Assembly: GCF_022513635.1 (NCBI RefSeq)
Contig: NZ_JAKWBL010000001.1
Location: 372,001 to 436,000 of the forward strand
Reading direction: 5' to 3'
Origin: Paraniabella ginsengisoli
GTDB taxonomy: Bacteria; Bacteroidota; Bacteroidia; Chitinophagales; Chitinophagaceae
DNA: 64,000 bases
Below the pieces are notes generated by a model that was not told the DNA's origin, did no database searches, and saw only the letters and a program-made list of their open reading frames with translations. Both the position numbers and the translations under genes were made by a program. Below, one piece after another: positions 19,216-30,193 of this stretch; position 1 is the first letter of the stretch; the number at the start of each line of letters is the position of its first letter.

Positions 19216-19986
19216 TTATAATAAATAAACTCCCGCATCTGCAAAGAGCTTTAGCTTTTCATCAGTCGAATCCAGTTCGGTAATCAAATAATCGATCCGC
19301 TCAATTTTGCAAACACTAATAGGCTGGTACGTTTGCAGTTTTTCGGAAATGGTCATAGAAATCACTTTTGATGATGAACTTACCATCGCCCTTTTAATTT
19401 GAACTACTTCCCAATCATTATCTGTAACCCCATGTGCAACGTCAATAGCATTTGTTCCTAAAAAACATAAATCGGCATTTACATTGCTTATCTTTTGAAT
19501 AGCTTCAGCGCCAACTGTTATTTTCGAGTCTCTTGATAATTTATCTCCAATTACTACCACATCTAGTTTGGGATGTGCCATGCATGCATTAATAACGGGA
19601 ATGCTACCCGTCATTATCGTTAATTTAAGATGTGGTGGTAATGCCCGAATCAATTCAAGAATTGTAGTACCGCCACTTGTTAAAATAAACATCCCATTCT
19701 TTATCAACTCCAAAGCCTTGTTAACAATTATCTTTTTATGAGATTGAGAATAAACATTTACTGCTTTAAACTGAACCTCATTAAAAGCCGTTGAAAGTGC
19801 ACCACCATGCACTTTTATTAATTGCCCAGTTTCGGACAACTCCTGCAGATCTCTTCGAATAGTATCTTCCGAAACTGCTATTTCATTTGATAAGTCGACA
19901 CTTACAATCTTATTATGCAGATTGAGTTGGTGAAGTATATAAGCCTGTCTTTCCTTCTTAAGCAATTCTTGAAAATTTAATAACAA
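19216..19986 (-). CDS. DeoR/GlpR-family transcriptional regulator
   Basis: The product has an N-terminal winged-helix domain (KKERQAYILHQLNLHNKIVS, VDLSNEIAVSEDTIRRDLQE, QLIKVHGGAL) and a C-terminal DeoRC sugar-phosphate sensor (FILTSGGTTILELIRAL, MTGSIPVINAC, LCFLGTNAID, VVQIKRAMVSSSSKVISMTI). Such regulators usually respond to phosphorylated sugars and act as repressors. No ATG exists at the right place: the open frame begins with TTG 19986-19984, and another TTG at 19965-19963 would give the more usual MLKKERQAYIL start. It lies inside the SusCD locus, between the GHL10 gene (86 bases) and susC1 (35 bases), and probably controls it. Confidence 0.88.
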   Translation of the reverse strand: MLLNFQELLKKERQAYILHQLNLHNKIVSVDLSNEIAVSEDTIRRDLQELSETGQLIKVHGGALSTAFNEVQFKAVNVYSQSHKKIIVNKALELIKNGMFILTSGGTTILELIRALPPHLKLTIMTGSIPVINACMAHPKLDVVVIGDKLSRDSKITVGAEAIQKISNVNADLCFLGTNAIDVAHGVTDNDWEVVQIKRAMVSSSSKVISMTISEKLQTYQPISVCKIERIDYLITELDSTDEKLKLFADAGVYLL

Positions 19987-20072
19987 TATACAAAAAAACT
20001 ATTTGTTGACGGGTGTAATATTATTTAAAAAAAGCAAATCATTTACTAATAAAATCTGTTGCTCTAATAGTA

Positions 20073-21482
20073 TTACTTCTTCACAGTAGCAGAAATTTTA
20101 CTTTCTTTATTGTCTGCATTAAGTGTAGACACACAATAAAATCCTGATTGGCCTGCATTGAACTGGTTTTCGTTGGTAATGGCTATAACACGGCTTTCTT
20201 GTTCCAAAGCTGGTGTATAATAAACTACAGATCTTACATTGCCAGTCGCGGTCCATTTTAATAAACTGCCGTCTATTCTTACGTTTTGTGGATCGGTTGG
20301 AGCAGATGCCACAGCTCGGCCCAGGAAGGGAATAACTGCAGGGGTGGCGAATATTTCTGCAAGTTTGTTTGTAAGCGCAGGGCTCTCATTCAAGTACTTT
20401 GCACTATACAACAAGCTGCCAACAACCGCTTTTTTATTCTTTGTCAAGTTGAATTGGTTGGTAAGTTCCGAAGTATTGTTCATTAAATAATAACCGTGTC
20501 CAATCATAAGATTGGGTTTGTTATTGAACATATCCCATTCTGTTAGCTTAGCTGCAAAATTGCTGTTATGATATATCTGAGGAATAACAACGTCCATCCA
20601 GCCCTCTGTTGCCCATTTCCTTATATCGGCATAAAGCGTATTCCGATTATATGTAAAATCTGAAGTTGGAGAAATAGAAAATATTACTTCTGGTTTAGAT
20701 GCTACTATAACATCATATACTGCTTTGATTGCTTTATCAACATTGCTGCGGCGAAATTCCTCAATGGTGCTGTAACCCGCGCCATAGGTGGCGTAATCTC
20801 CTGCATCCGATACCATCTGGCCGGCGGAAGACGGATCGGGATAAAAATAGTCATCCATGTGTATTCCATCTACATTATATTTTGTAATGATATCTTTCAC
20901 GATGTCTGCTAATCTATTCCTGGCTTCCGGAATTGCAGGATTATACAATTGCCATTTTTCGTGACTTACTACCCAGTTAGCCGGTACAGAAGAATGTAGC
21001 GGTGGGTAAGGTGTGGCATTGCTAGCTCTGGTAGCAATTCTAAAAGGATTGATCCAGGCATGAAATTCCAGGTTTCGTGCATGGGCTTCATCGATCATAT
21101 ATTTTAATACATCATAACCAGGATTTTGGCCTCTTGATCCCGTTATATTAGCGCTCCAAGGTTCGTAAGGCGAATTGTAAAATGCATCACCCATACCTTT
21201 AATCTGAACAAAAACAGCATTCATGTTTAGCTGTTTAAATTTTTCAAGATAGGCGATGTATTGTTGCTTTTGAGATGTTGTATTATAATCTCCTTGTGGC
21301 CAGTCCAGTCCAAAAACAGTTGCCATCCAGGTGGCGCGCATTTGTTTTTTGGGGAGGAGCATCGCGTTTTCTTTTGGCGGCTCCGGATCCGGCGGAACAT
21401 CTATATCCTTGCTGCCTTTTTTGCAGGAATTGAATATGACCGCTAATATAATTGCAGCCAACAGATATTTATATTGTTTCAT
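20073..21482 (-). CDS. GHL10 (YngK/DigH-like) glycoside hydrolase-like lipoprotein
   Basis: The 469-residue product starts with a lipoprotein signal (YLLAAIILAVIFNSC, then KKGSKD and a Pro-rich spacer). It continues with a GHL10 TIM-barrel: MRATWMATVFGLDWPQGDYN, LNMNAVFVQIKGMGDAFYNS, FHAWINPFRI, YNVDGIHMDDYFYP and WMDVVIPQIYHN. The last ~90 residues look like a small C-terminal beta domain. Characterised relatives (E. coli DigH) cut peptidoglycan glycan strands lacking stem peptides, so this enzyme may act on peptidoglycan-derived or similar amino-sugar chains. The HMDDYFYP acidic pair is the likely catalytic site. Its ATG overlaps the preceding reading frame by 14 bases. It is the only recognisable glycosidase in the locus. 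Confidence 0.85.
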   Translation of the reverse strand: MKQYKYLLAAIILAVIFNSCKKGSKDIDVPPDPEPPKENAMLLPKKQMRATWMATVFGLDWPQGDYNTTSQKQQYIAYLEKFKQLNMNAVFVQIKGMGDAFYNSPYEPWSANITGSRGQNPGYDVLKYMIDEAHARNLEFHAWINPFRIATRASNATPYPPLHSSVPANWVVSHEKWQLYNPAIPEARNRLADIVKDIITKYNVDGIHMDDYFYPDPSSAGQMVSDAGDYATYGAGYSTIEEFRRSNVDKAIKAVYDVIVASKPEVIFSISPTSDFTYNRNTLYADIRKWATEGWMDVVIPQIYHNSNFAAKLTEWDMFNNKPNLMIGHGYYLMNNTSELTNQFNLTKNKKAVVGSLLYSAKYLNESPALTNKLAEIFATPAVIPFLGRAVASAPTDPQNVRIDGSLLKWTATGNVRSVVYYTPALEQESRVIAITNENQFNAGQSGFYCVSTLNADNKESKISATVKK

Positions 21483-22953
21483 CCGTGAAGTATTTTGTGG
21501 AGTTTAAACAATCATGATTTATAATTGATCTAATCAGTTTGTTCTTTTTTGGAAAGTCGATCAGCACAAATCCTGCATCAGCGGAGGCTGTATATAGTGT
21601 AAGCTTTGAGTCATTTCCTTCTTCGTCTTTTGTTACAAACCAACCCGTTTGTGTTGATGGAGCCGTATTGGCCGGACCTAAAAGAGAATACTCATATATT
21701 GCAGATTTGTCAGCTCTTTCATTAAAAAGCGTCAGCGCTTCAACGGTGCTGCTGCCTCTTGTAATATCATAAACGTATAGCACCACAGGGTCTGACCCAG
21801 TTCTCGCAGCGGTTGTCATAATTAAATATCTTTCTCCATTGAACTGTATTACACGCGCATCCGAGCCTCTGATAGGAACAGCTGTACTGCTTAAAGTATA
21901 AGTAATACCTGCTGACTCATTTGCCACTCTTATTGGCGCATCATAACCAGTATATATATAATCTGAAGTGTTACCTACCTGATTAAATGACATAACAAAA
22001 GTTGATGCTGCGGCATTTGGTAGCACTGTAGGATCAGAAATCGTAGTATAGTCGGTTACTTTTAAACGAAGTATTTTCGAAACGGCATTGTCCCCGAAAT
22101 ACATAAATCCATTACCGTTAGCATCAAGATTTACAGACATATTATCGCCATGGCGATTGCCTGCTCCAGGTATTGCTGCAATATTTAAGTTAGCTATAAT
22201 CTCTGGTGCTGCCGCAGGGTCGGTCCAGTGGTATATTTTGAATGGAGAGACTTGTCCGCCGGATAAATTCGCAATATAGGTATGGCCATTAACTTGTGCG
22301 CCAACGTTAACAAGGTATGTTCCTCCGGCTACGCCTGTTTGATTTAGCGTAATAGGAGTAATGTTATTGTTTCGAAGATCTGATACTTTTAAAAGATGCG
22401 ATCCGCCTGCGGCGCGTGTTACAATCAATACATGTTCTCCGTCAAATCCGCTTCCTCTTGTGCTTAAAGAAACAAATGTTGGATAAACGGGATTTCCTAA
22501 TTCATTGTTAGTATAATCAAATATTTCTCGCTTTCCGAAGTCTGCCCCAAAAACAGGAATATTTAAACGCAGCGTAACCCGATATTCGCGAAACCTTTTG
22601 TTATTAATTACTTTAACTATTGAGGTATTGGAAGAAGCTCCTTCGCCAAAAGGGAAATTATATGATTGCTGATCTAATTTGGCGCCATTAGACATAGTGG
22701 CTTCAAACTTAATGTTAGAAAAATCGGTTAATGTGTCGATCCTGGGGAAAGCTACTGTTTTAAGGTTCTCGTCAATTGTTCCTTCGATTACCGTATTCCC
22801 ATTTTCGCCAGCATTCACAATTTTTATGGACTGTAAGATCACTTCAGCGGAAGAATCTACATTTTGAGGAAAATCTTTTGTGCAGCCCATAATGAACAAA
22901 ATCATTGTACAGGCTGACACCAACCAATATTTTGATATATTTTCTAATTTCAT
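21469..22953 (-). CDS. Surface lipoprotein of unknown function (DUF4623-like), likely beta-propeller
   Basis: The product is 494 residues as read. The lipobox is ACTMILFIMGC with Cys near residue 24. After a first sandwich-like domain (IEGTIDENLKTVAFPRIDTL, then FREYRVTLRLNIPVFG), the rest is a repetitive strand pattern (FVSLSTRGSGFDGEHVLIVT, NVGAQVNGHTYIANLSGGQV, MSVNLDANGNGFMYFGDN, SDYIYTGYDAPIRVANESAG) that suggests a propeller. I associate it with DUF4623 from memory, not from a search. A one-base contraction at T6 21545-21550 may have extended the frame: correction would stop it at 21530 as FPKKEQTD and remove the overlap with the GHL10 gene. The position between susD2 and the glycosidase suggests a surface glycan-binding protein. 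Confidence 0.7.
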   Translation of the reverse strand: MKLENISKYWLVSACTMILFIMGCTKDFPQNVDSSAEVILQSIKIVNAGENGNTVIEGTIDENLKTVAFPRIDTLTDFSNIKFEATMSNGAKLDQQSYNFPFGEGASSNTSIVKVINNKRFREYRVTLRLNIPVFGADFGKREIFDYTNNELGNPVYPTFVSLSTRGSGFDGEHVLIVTRAAGGSHLLKVSDLRNNNITPITLNQTGVAGGTYLVNVGAQVNGHTYIANLSGGQVSPFKIYHWTDPAAAPEIIANLNIAAIPGAGNRHGDNMSVNLDANGNGFMYFGDNAVSKILRLKVTDYTTISDPTVLPNAAASTFVMSFNQVGNTSDYIYTGYDAPIRVANESAGITYTLSSTAVPIRGSDARVIQFNGERYLIMTTAARTGSDPVVLYVYDITRGSSTVEALTLFNERADKSAIYEYSLLGPANTAPSTQTGWFVTKDEEGNDSKLTLYTASADAGFVLIDFPKKNKLIRSIINHDCLNSTKYFTDETI

Positions 22954-22985
22954 TTATTTACAATTTTGGAGTTATGTAATGCTGC

Positions 22986-24802
22986 TTAATTTTGAGGCCA
23001 GCCTTCTGTTTGTGCCAGTGTATAGCCACGTGATGTATATTCATCTATTTCCGTTCTTCCTATTGGTGACAAATAAGGGTTTATTCCAGACTGGTTTAAG
23101 TATGGTAATCTGCCATTTGTATTGGTTGTTCTAAAAAGCCCTTTAACAATGCACCATTTGAACCGTTGTAAACAATTGTATTCCCTGCCATGTCTATTAC
23201 AGAGATGCCTGCTTTCAATTCAGTAGGCGGTAACTCCGAAGAAAAGTTTACCCAACCTCCTGATGTCAGATCTTTGCTATTATCCGTATCCATATATGCT
23301 ACCTTGCCCCAGCGTTTCAGGTCTTCAAAGCGCGAATGTTCGAAGGCCAATTCCATACGCCGTTCACGGCGGATTTCCCAAAGTAGGGCAGGTACTGAGG
23401 GGTCTTTCTCCGGATCGTTCGGAAGGTTGTTGATATCTAAATGCGCAGTTGGTTTAACGCCTTTGTCTTCGGCTTCTTTTGCCAATGGCCTATCTCTTAT
23501 CTTATTAACAGATAAATTAATATCAGCTTGTGTTATAGCGGCTCCGCCTATTGTAGATAATTCTGCCTTAGCTTCAATCCAGTTTAATAATGCTTCAGCA
23601 TACCTGAATACCGGATAATCTGTTTCGTTTTTGCTGCTCGTAAATTCATTGGGAGGTGTTGCGCCAGCAGCAACAGATGTGATCACGCTTCGCGGAATAA
23701 ACTTGGTGATATACCAGAATGCCGCCCTGTTTTTTGGAGTTGGTTTGTCATAAAAAGAAGCTTCCAAACGAGAGTCTCTTGTTGTGATTATTTTGGATAA
23801 AGTAAAGTCGTTAGCATCGTCTTCTCCTGAAGTTTGCCAGGTGTTCCCGTCAACACAAATAAATGATTTAATTAAATCGGTGGTTGGGCCAAATGCTAAA
23901 GATTCGGACAGATTATTATAAGAAGCTACAGAATGTGTAATGCCAGCTGCTGCATCATAATTTCTATAGAATACTACATCTTTATTTCCTCCTAAATTAT
24001 TAGAAGCAAACAGAGATCTAAAATCTGTTACAATATCATATTTACCGCTTGATATAACAATGTTTGCGGCTTCCTGTGCTAATTCCAAAAACTTTCTGGC
24101 TCTTTCGTTATTGTTATAATAATATTTCTGCCATGTACCTTCGTATAAAGCAGCCCTTGATGTGAATCCCGCCACAACATATTTATTAACAAACTGGTCT
24201 CCGTCAGATGCTCTCACATTTTCAAGTGCGAATTTTAAATCGTTGTAAACGGCATCCATTACTTCGTTGCGTGGTGTGCGAGGCTTGTATAGGTCGTCCA
24301 GGTTTATATCACTTGGCACATAGTCATAGTAAGGTACATCGCCAAACTTTGTAACTAATCTTGTATATTCTAAACCTCTAAAAAAACGCGCTATTCCTGT
24401 CCAATGGTTGTAGGCGTCCTCTTCCAGTAAGTCTTTCATGCGAGTTTCCATCCGGTCCAGCATTATATTTACAGAGCGTATAGTATCCATTTCCCAAATA
24501 CTACCGCCGTTAGGGACTGACCTTGTAAAATTACCCTGGTTACCCATTAGGAAAACATCGTCGCTAAACTGATAATCCATCATGGCAGCTCCTTCAGTAT
24601 TAAAACCTAATCCATAACCTGTGAAAAAAGCCGGATAGAATTTATTAGCATACAATCTAAGATTGTCTTCAGATGTCCAGGCAGTTTCATCTGTTACTTC
24701 TGTCAGCGGCGGCCTGTCTAAAAATTTCTTACAACCAAACAAGGCCATAACTACAAAGGCAAGTATAAAAAGATATGTATTTGTATATTTCATCTGTTTC
24801 AT
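22986..24802 (-). CDS. SusD/RagB-family outer-membrane lipoprotein (susD2), one frameshift
   Basis: The signal and lipobox are YLFILAFVVMALFGC, followed by KKFLDRPPLTEVTDETAW, a classical SusD N-terminus. The body has the TPR-like RFFRGLEYTRLVTKFGDVPY, PVFRYAEALLNWIEAKAEL and WEIRRERRMELAFEHSRFED segments. The frame ends early at 23096 because A5 at 23133-23137 is one base short. Correction continues GFFRTTNTNGRLPYLNQSG and the conserved ending SPIGRTEIDEYTSRGYTLA to TAA 22988-22986, giving about 605 residues. It pairs with susC2 just upstream and is followed within 33 bases by the lipoprotein gene, so the order is susC-susD-surface lipoprotein-glycosidase, as in a typical PUL. Confidence 0.9.
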
Positions 24803-24910
24803 TTTATTGTTTTTATGGTCAGATGAAATTCGCAGAAAAAATATTCATCGCTTCGCTATTAAGTCGATCAAATATTTTTATGCTCATTTCATAAAAATGT
24901 TTGTTTTAAA

Positions 24911-27900
24911 TTATAACGATACGTTTACGCCTACAGAAGCTATTTTAAAAGTAGGGTTTGATGTGCCTGTGCGACCCAAATTGTAGTTGTCTGCTAACAT
25001 CGATTGTCCCGAAATGGCTTCCGGATCAATGGGCAGGCCACGTAGTTTGTCGAAGGTGATAAAGTTCTCGAAAGAAACGTAAACGCGTGCTTGCTTCAAT
25101 TTAATATTGTTGAGAAGCTTGGGCGAAACGTTATATCCTAAAGTGATATTCTTAATTCTGAAGTAAGACATATTGAGTAAATACCTTGTTTGAGGTACCA
25201 TCACAAACCCTGAATTAGCACCATTGAGATTCCAGGCTCTTGGATAAAAAGCATCGGTTCTGTCTTCCTTCCAGAAATCTCCGGCAAAGGTTTGAGGCAT
25301 AGCTCCGTCTTTTACATGAAAGCCTGGAATGGCTAACTGGCCGGCACCCCATATATGACGCTTGCCAACGCCCTGGCCCATTACAGAAAAATCAAAAGAT
25401 TTATAATCAAGGCCAATTCTAAATCCATATTCATAACGGGGAAGAGAATTGCCTATCACAACCCGGTCACCCGGATCACCAAAAGTTCCTTTGCCGGATG
25501 TGATGTAGCCATCTCCATTTACATCCACAAACTTTACATCACCTGGGCTGATTAAAAGAATCTGGTTGCCATCTTCAAATTGGGTTTGATATACAGGATT
25601 ATTTCCCGCCAGCTTATTAGTTCGTTTGGCCGTACCCTGCCACACAATTGTTTCCTGGACAAAATTGCCATTAGCATCATACACAAAATCCTCTTGTTGA
25701 TATAACCGGTCTGTTACGTAGCCATAAATATCTCCATATCGTTTTCCTGTTGTGAACGTATTATCAAGAGCTCTGTCTTCATATGGCATATTCCAATCTG
25801 CCGATTTTGTAATATCAGTAACCGCGTCAGATAAATTAGCCATCAGGTTAATACCAAGGCCGCCAGCAAATCGATGATTGAAGTCAAAAGCAATTTCCCA
25901 GCCACGGGTTTTCAGGTTTCCGTAATTCCCCTTTGGTGCACCGGCTCCAAAAGTTTCAGGAAGGTCTTGCCCCGGTATGATCATGTTCTGAGTTCGCCGC
26001 TCATACAAGTCAAACACAACCCCAAACTTATTTTTGAAAAAGCGCAAGTCGGCTCCTAAATTGAGCGTAACAATATCCTGCCAGGCGATGTTAGCGGAAA
26101 CAGGGTTTGGGGGTACCTAATTGAAAAAATGGGTTTCCTGTGCCATCTAACCATGAATTTTTTTCTATTTTCCCTAGAGAAGAAATATACAGTCCATTTG
26201 ATATCGACTGGTCGCCAATCGATCCCCATGATGCGCGGAACTTGGCAAAGCTTAAAATGTTTTTTGTTGATTTCATAAAGTTTTCGTCGCTTAGTACCCA
26301 ACCACCAGAGAACGACGGATACCATTGCCAGCGCAGGAATGCGGGAAATTTAGAAGCCGCGTCGTAACGAAGATTAGCCTCCAGTAAATACTTGTTGGCA
26401 AATGCATAGTTAACCCTTCCAAAATAACCCAATTGCGAATCCCAGTTAGCATCTCCTCCTGTTTCTTGCCTGCCAGAAGTAAATGCGAATTGAGGATTGT
26501 CCATATTCGTCAATTCATAAGCCCGGGAAAAGTGATTGTTCCATTTATTGGCCACAATATTGGTTCCCAACATAAATTTTAAATCGTGGCTATTTTTAAG
26601 ATTAAGGTTGTAAGTAGAGTAGGCGTTTACTGTATGCCGCTCCTCTCTTTGGGTAAATTGATAGATATAGGTGTCGACCTTACCGATGTATTCACTAACA
26701 GGAAACCGCCACGCAGCTACGCCGCCGCTTTCTGTAACATTACCAGCATCATCTACATAAACCCGGTTTCCGTCATCATCCGTCCAGGCAACAGGTGCAT
26801 ACCAATGCCAGGCGCCGGAGAAAGTGGGCCTCGATGATTTTCTTATTTCCTGCCGTATATCGTATGTGTAATCTGCAATAATTTGCCAGTTCTTATTAAT
26901 GTCTATAGTTGTTCCAAAATTCAGGTTAGTGTATTTATTGCCGAGTATGGCTGTGTGGGCGTTTTTGGTATCCCAGTAAGGATCACGTATTTCTTCTCCA
27001 AGTTCTGTTACGCCTGTTGGAAAATAACGGCTCCATCTATATAAATATAACCAAGGGTCAGCTCCGAACCCAGTGGCCGAGTTGGGGTATCTTTTCGTTC
27101 TGTCCGAAAATAATGTTCCTCCACGGATGGTGATGTGATCACTTACTTTTGAAGATATGTTTAGATTAGCGGTGTACCTGGTATAGTCGTCTTGTGGGGC
27201 AGGTTTCATCATTCCTTCTTGTCCAAAGTAGCCGAAACTCGCATTATAAGTGGTGTTTTTTGATTTACCATTAAGAGAAAGATTATGGTTCTGCGTGAAT
27301 GCTACTTTTTTGATCATTGCCTCCGCGGGGTCGTAAATTCTGATACCATATTTATCAACCCCATCAAAATACCAATCTCTATTGAATACTACCGGATCAA
27401 ACTTACCAACGGTACTTCCATATTTTTCTTCCCATTCTCTCGATTTTTGCAGGCTTTCTTCACTAATTCTCCAAAAACCGCCGGCAGGGCCGCTTCCCTT
27501 CATATTTTTATGTGCCTCCAATGTATACTCTAATCCATCAATACCAGCTACTTCAATTTTTTTGCAGGATTTTGCCAGGACAGGTTGTTGCTGTAAGTAA
27601 GGTTAACCCCATCTGTTTTGGCTCCTCTTTTAGTTGTTATTAAAATAACGCCGAATGCTGCTTTAGCACCATAAATAGAACTTGCCGATGCATCTTTCAA
27701 AATGCTGACGCTTTCAATATCATTTGGATTGATCATCTGTATGCTTGGAACTTCAACGTTATTAACCAATATCAACGGTTGGCTGCTACCTTCTATTGAA
27801 CCTACAAAGCCACGAATTCTCATCAATGGGTCAGAACCTACTTCACCGCTTGGAATCCTTACTGACAGGCCAGGTATAACACCCTGTAAACCACGCCCTG

Positions 27901-28317
27901 CATCGGCAATAGGCCTGCTTCCCAGTGTTTTTTCCACATCAATACTTGCTACCGCTCCCGTAACATTGCTTCTTTTTTGTGTACCATAACCTACTACCAC
28001 AACTTCGTCCATGTCGGATTCTTTGGCTAGCAGAGAAATAGATATTTCTTTGGAATCACCTACTAAAACGCTTTGCGTAGTGTAGCCAACAGAAGAAAAT
28101 TCCAGTGTTTCTTCAGAAGACGCACTAATTGAAAAATATCCGGAAGATTCAGTAAGTGTTGCTCTATTTGTATTTTTTACTGAGACGGTTACACCCATAA
28201 GAGGAACACCCTCTGCAGTCTTTACAAACCCCGAAACAATATTTGCCTGGGCCATAGCGATTTGACTGCAAAAAGTAAAGACAAATAAAAGCACCACTAA
28301 GAAAAAGTTTTTCTCAT
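24911..28317 (-). CDS. SusC/RagA TonB-linked outer-membrane protein (susC2), three frameshifts
   Basis: Three open pieces form one gene of about 1135 residues. The ATG at 28317-28315 gives MRKNFFLVVLLFVFTFCSQ as signal peptide once T5 at 28308-28312 is corrected by one base. The carboxypeptidase-like domain, the TonB box (DEVVVVGYGTQKRSNVTGAV) and the plug (GVIPGLSVRIPSGEVGSDPL, NPNDIESVSILKDASASSIY) follow. T7 at 27557-27563 is one base short and GGG at 26103-26105 has one base extra; the barrel then runs to TAA 24913-24911. This is the first gene of the locus, with a 375-base upstream region that should hold its promoter. Three errors in one gene are far more easily explained by sequencing than by decay. 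Confidence 0.88.
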
Positions 28318-28641
28318 ACTTATTATATTTTAGATTGAAATCAGCTAAATATTTAAAAGGTCATATAACACTTTCAGTTGAAGGCATATTCAAAAGCTAA
28401 ACTCCTCTATCCGTTCAATATATTTTGGAAAACAAAACTGTATCTCATATCACAGTTTTACGCTGGTTTTGGGCGCGTAAATGTGTCTCTTTTCGTGGGC
28501 AATCTCTTATGGTTTTGTTAAGGCCGTATTAAAGATAATATAAATTCCTGCAAATTCCTGCAAAAACCAGAAAATATTTGCACAATCTCTGGAAAACCAG
28601 CAGAGAAACGCACATTGTAGTATTATTTATCCAATAAAAAA
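28318..28641. other. Upstream region of the SusCD locus, no gene
   Basis: I see no coding sequence here. The stretch holds a short tandem AATTCCTGCAAATTCCTGCA around 28545-28565 and a nearby pair CCAGAAAATATTTGCA / CTCTGGAAAACCAGCAGAG. Either could be an operator for the locus (for example for the DeoR regulator), but neither is a clean palindrome. No exact TAnnTTTG element was found on the minus strand. Confidence 0.4.
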
Positions 28642-28665
28642 GCCGGATTGCGTAAGCAATCCGGC
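28642..28665 (-). terminator. Intrinsic terminator after carA
   Basis: GCCGGATTGC (28642-28651) pairs exactly with GCAATCCGGC (28656-28665) around a GTAA loop. On the minus strand it is followed by a run of six T (28641-28636). It lies 28 bases past the reconstructed carA stop. Confidence 0.85.
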
Positions 28666-28692
28666 CTATAAAATATGATACAGATTATAAAA

Positions 28693-29798
28693 TCAGTTCT
28701 TCGAATTTTTTATCAATGAAATAAAATCATCAAATAAATATCTTGAATCATGTGGGCCAGGTGTACTTTCCGGGTGATATTGTACCGAAAATGCAGGTTT
28801 ACCTTTAACGCGTATACCTTCTATCGATTGATCGTTCAGGTTCACATGCGTTATTTCTACTTTATCAGATTTTTTATCGACTCGGGATCAACACCAAAAC
28901 CATGATTTTGAGTTGTGATTTCCGACCTACCTGTAAGCAGGTTTTTAACCGGATGGTTCAACCCTCTGTGACCGTGATGCATCTTGAAAGTTTCAATTCC
29001 GTTAGCCAGCGCCAATAACTGATGGCCCAGGCAAATACCAAACACAGGTTTATCTTCTTTTAAAATTTCTTTTACAGTGTCAACAGCATAATCCATAGCG
29101 GCAGGATCGCCGGGGCCGTTCGAGATAAAGTATCCGTCCGGATTAAAACTTTTCACTTCTGTTAAAGCCGTTTTAGCTGGGAACACTTTCACATGCGCGC
29201 CGCGGTCAACCATGCATTTTAGAATATGCTGTTTCGTGCCATAATCCATCACCGCAATTTTAACATCGGCGTTAGCATCGCCCATTTCATAAGCTTCTTT
29301 GGTCGAAACTATAGAAGCCAATTCTTGTCCGCTCATATCCGGCGTTTCGGCCAGGCGGCGTTTCAATTCTTCAATATCAAAAGTTTCTGAAGAAATGATA
29401 CAGTTCATCGCCCCTTTGGTACGAACATGTGCAACCAGCGCTCTGGTATCAACCCCATGAATAGAAACAATATTGTTCTTTTTAAGGTAGGCATCCAGTG
29501 AGCCTTCTGCTCTTTTACGCGAATAATTCTCATTCAGGTTTTTAGCAATCACACCCAATACTTTCACACTATCGCTCTCCACATCTTCGGGTATAACGCC
29601 ATAATTTCCAACATGCACAGCGTTCATAATCACAATCTGACCATAATAACTCGGGTCGGTAAAAACTTCCTGGTAACCGGTCATGCCCGTGTTGAAGCAT
29701 ATTTCGCCGGTAGTTGTGCCAATGGCGCCAAAAGCAAATCCTTCGGCAACAGTTCCATCTTCTAATAATAAAATAGCGCGGGATTGAGTTTCAGACAT
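28693..29798 (-). CDS. carA: Carbamoyl-phosphate synthase small (glutaminase) subunit, one frameshift
   Basis: CarA hydrolyses glutamine and passes ammonia to CarB to make carbamoyl phosphate for arginine and pyrimidine synthesis. The N-terminal domain has [18 protein letters not shown] and [16 protein letters not shown]. The class I amidotransferase domain has [15 protein letters not shown] and [15 protein letters not shown], with the nucleophile Cys in GICLGHQ, and GHRGLNHPV. The frame ends at 28857 because T6 28870-28875 is one base short. Correction brings in [20 protein letters not shown] with the catalytic His/Glu and a stop at 28695-28693, giving 368 residues. carB is not adjacent in this window. 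Confidence 0.93.
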
Positions 29799-30193
29799 GT
29801 ATTTTATTTTTTATGTTACCAGCTACAGTGCTACTATCATCTTCGTTGCCACGCTCGGTTTATCGTTCCGATTATAATTAAACTCCATTTCCGCTTTCCT
29901 TCTCCTTCGGAGAAGGTGTCCGCCAATCGGCGGACGGATGAGGCGTAACATCGGGCAGTTTATCCTGAGCTTGTCGAAGGGATCGCACGCTTCAACTGAT
30001 CAATAAATCTCAACAAAAAAATCGCGCAAAAATAGGACTAAAATTTCGGATTCAATATTCAAAATCATGAAAATTCTGAATAGAGGGTGGTTTATTTTGT
30101 AAATTGCATTAAATCTTAAAAAGTTTACCATTAAATCTTATAGAAAAACTTTCATCAACCGATATTGATATATATTGATTTTTCACTAAATCC
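29799..30193. other. 395-base repeat-rich gap between carA and the queuosine-precursor transporter
   Basis: No gene is visible. From left to right it holds repeat copy D (29811-29870), a CCTTCTCCTTCGGAGAAGG palindrome (29898-29916), a GTCCGCC-AATC-GGCGGAC hairpin (29918-29935), a half-copy of the CCTGAGCTTGTCGAAGGG arm (29962-29979) and an AT-rich stretch with imperfect repeats of ATTAAATCTTA (30107-30140). The carA promoter should lie here, but I could not pick an exact -7 element. Confidence 0.6.
29811..29870 (+). repeat. Dispersed intergenic repeat, copy D (GTTACCAGC subfamily)
   Basis: ATGTTACCAGC is followed by ATCATCTTCGTTGCCACGCTC and GGTTTA. The same order (TGTTACCAGC ... AATCTTGCTACGCTCAGTTTA) occurs at 45738-45800. 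On the minus strand of 53018-53078 it appears as GTTATCAAC ... ATATTGCCACGCTCGC. Confidence 0.6.
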
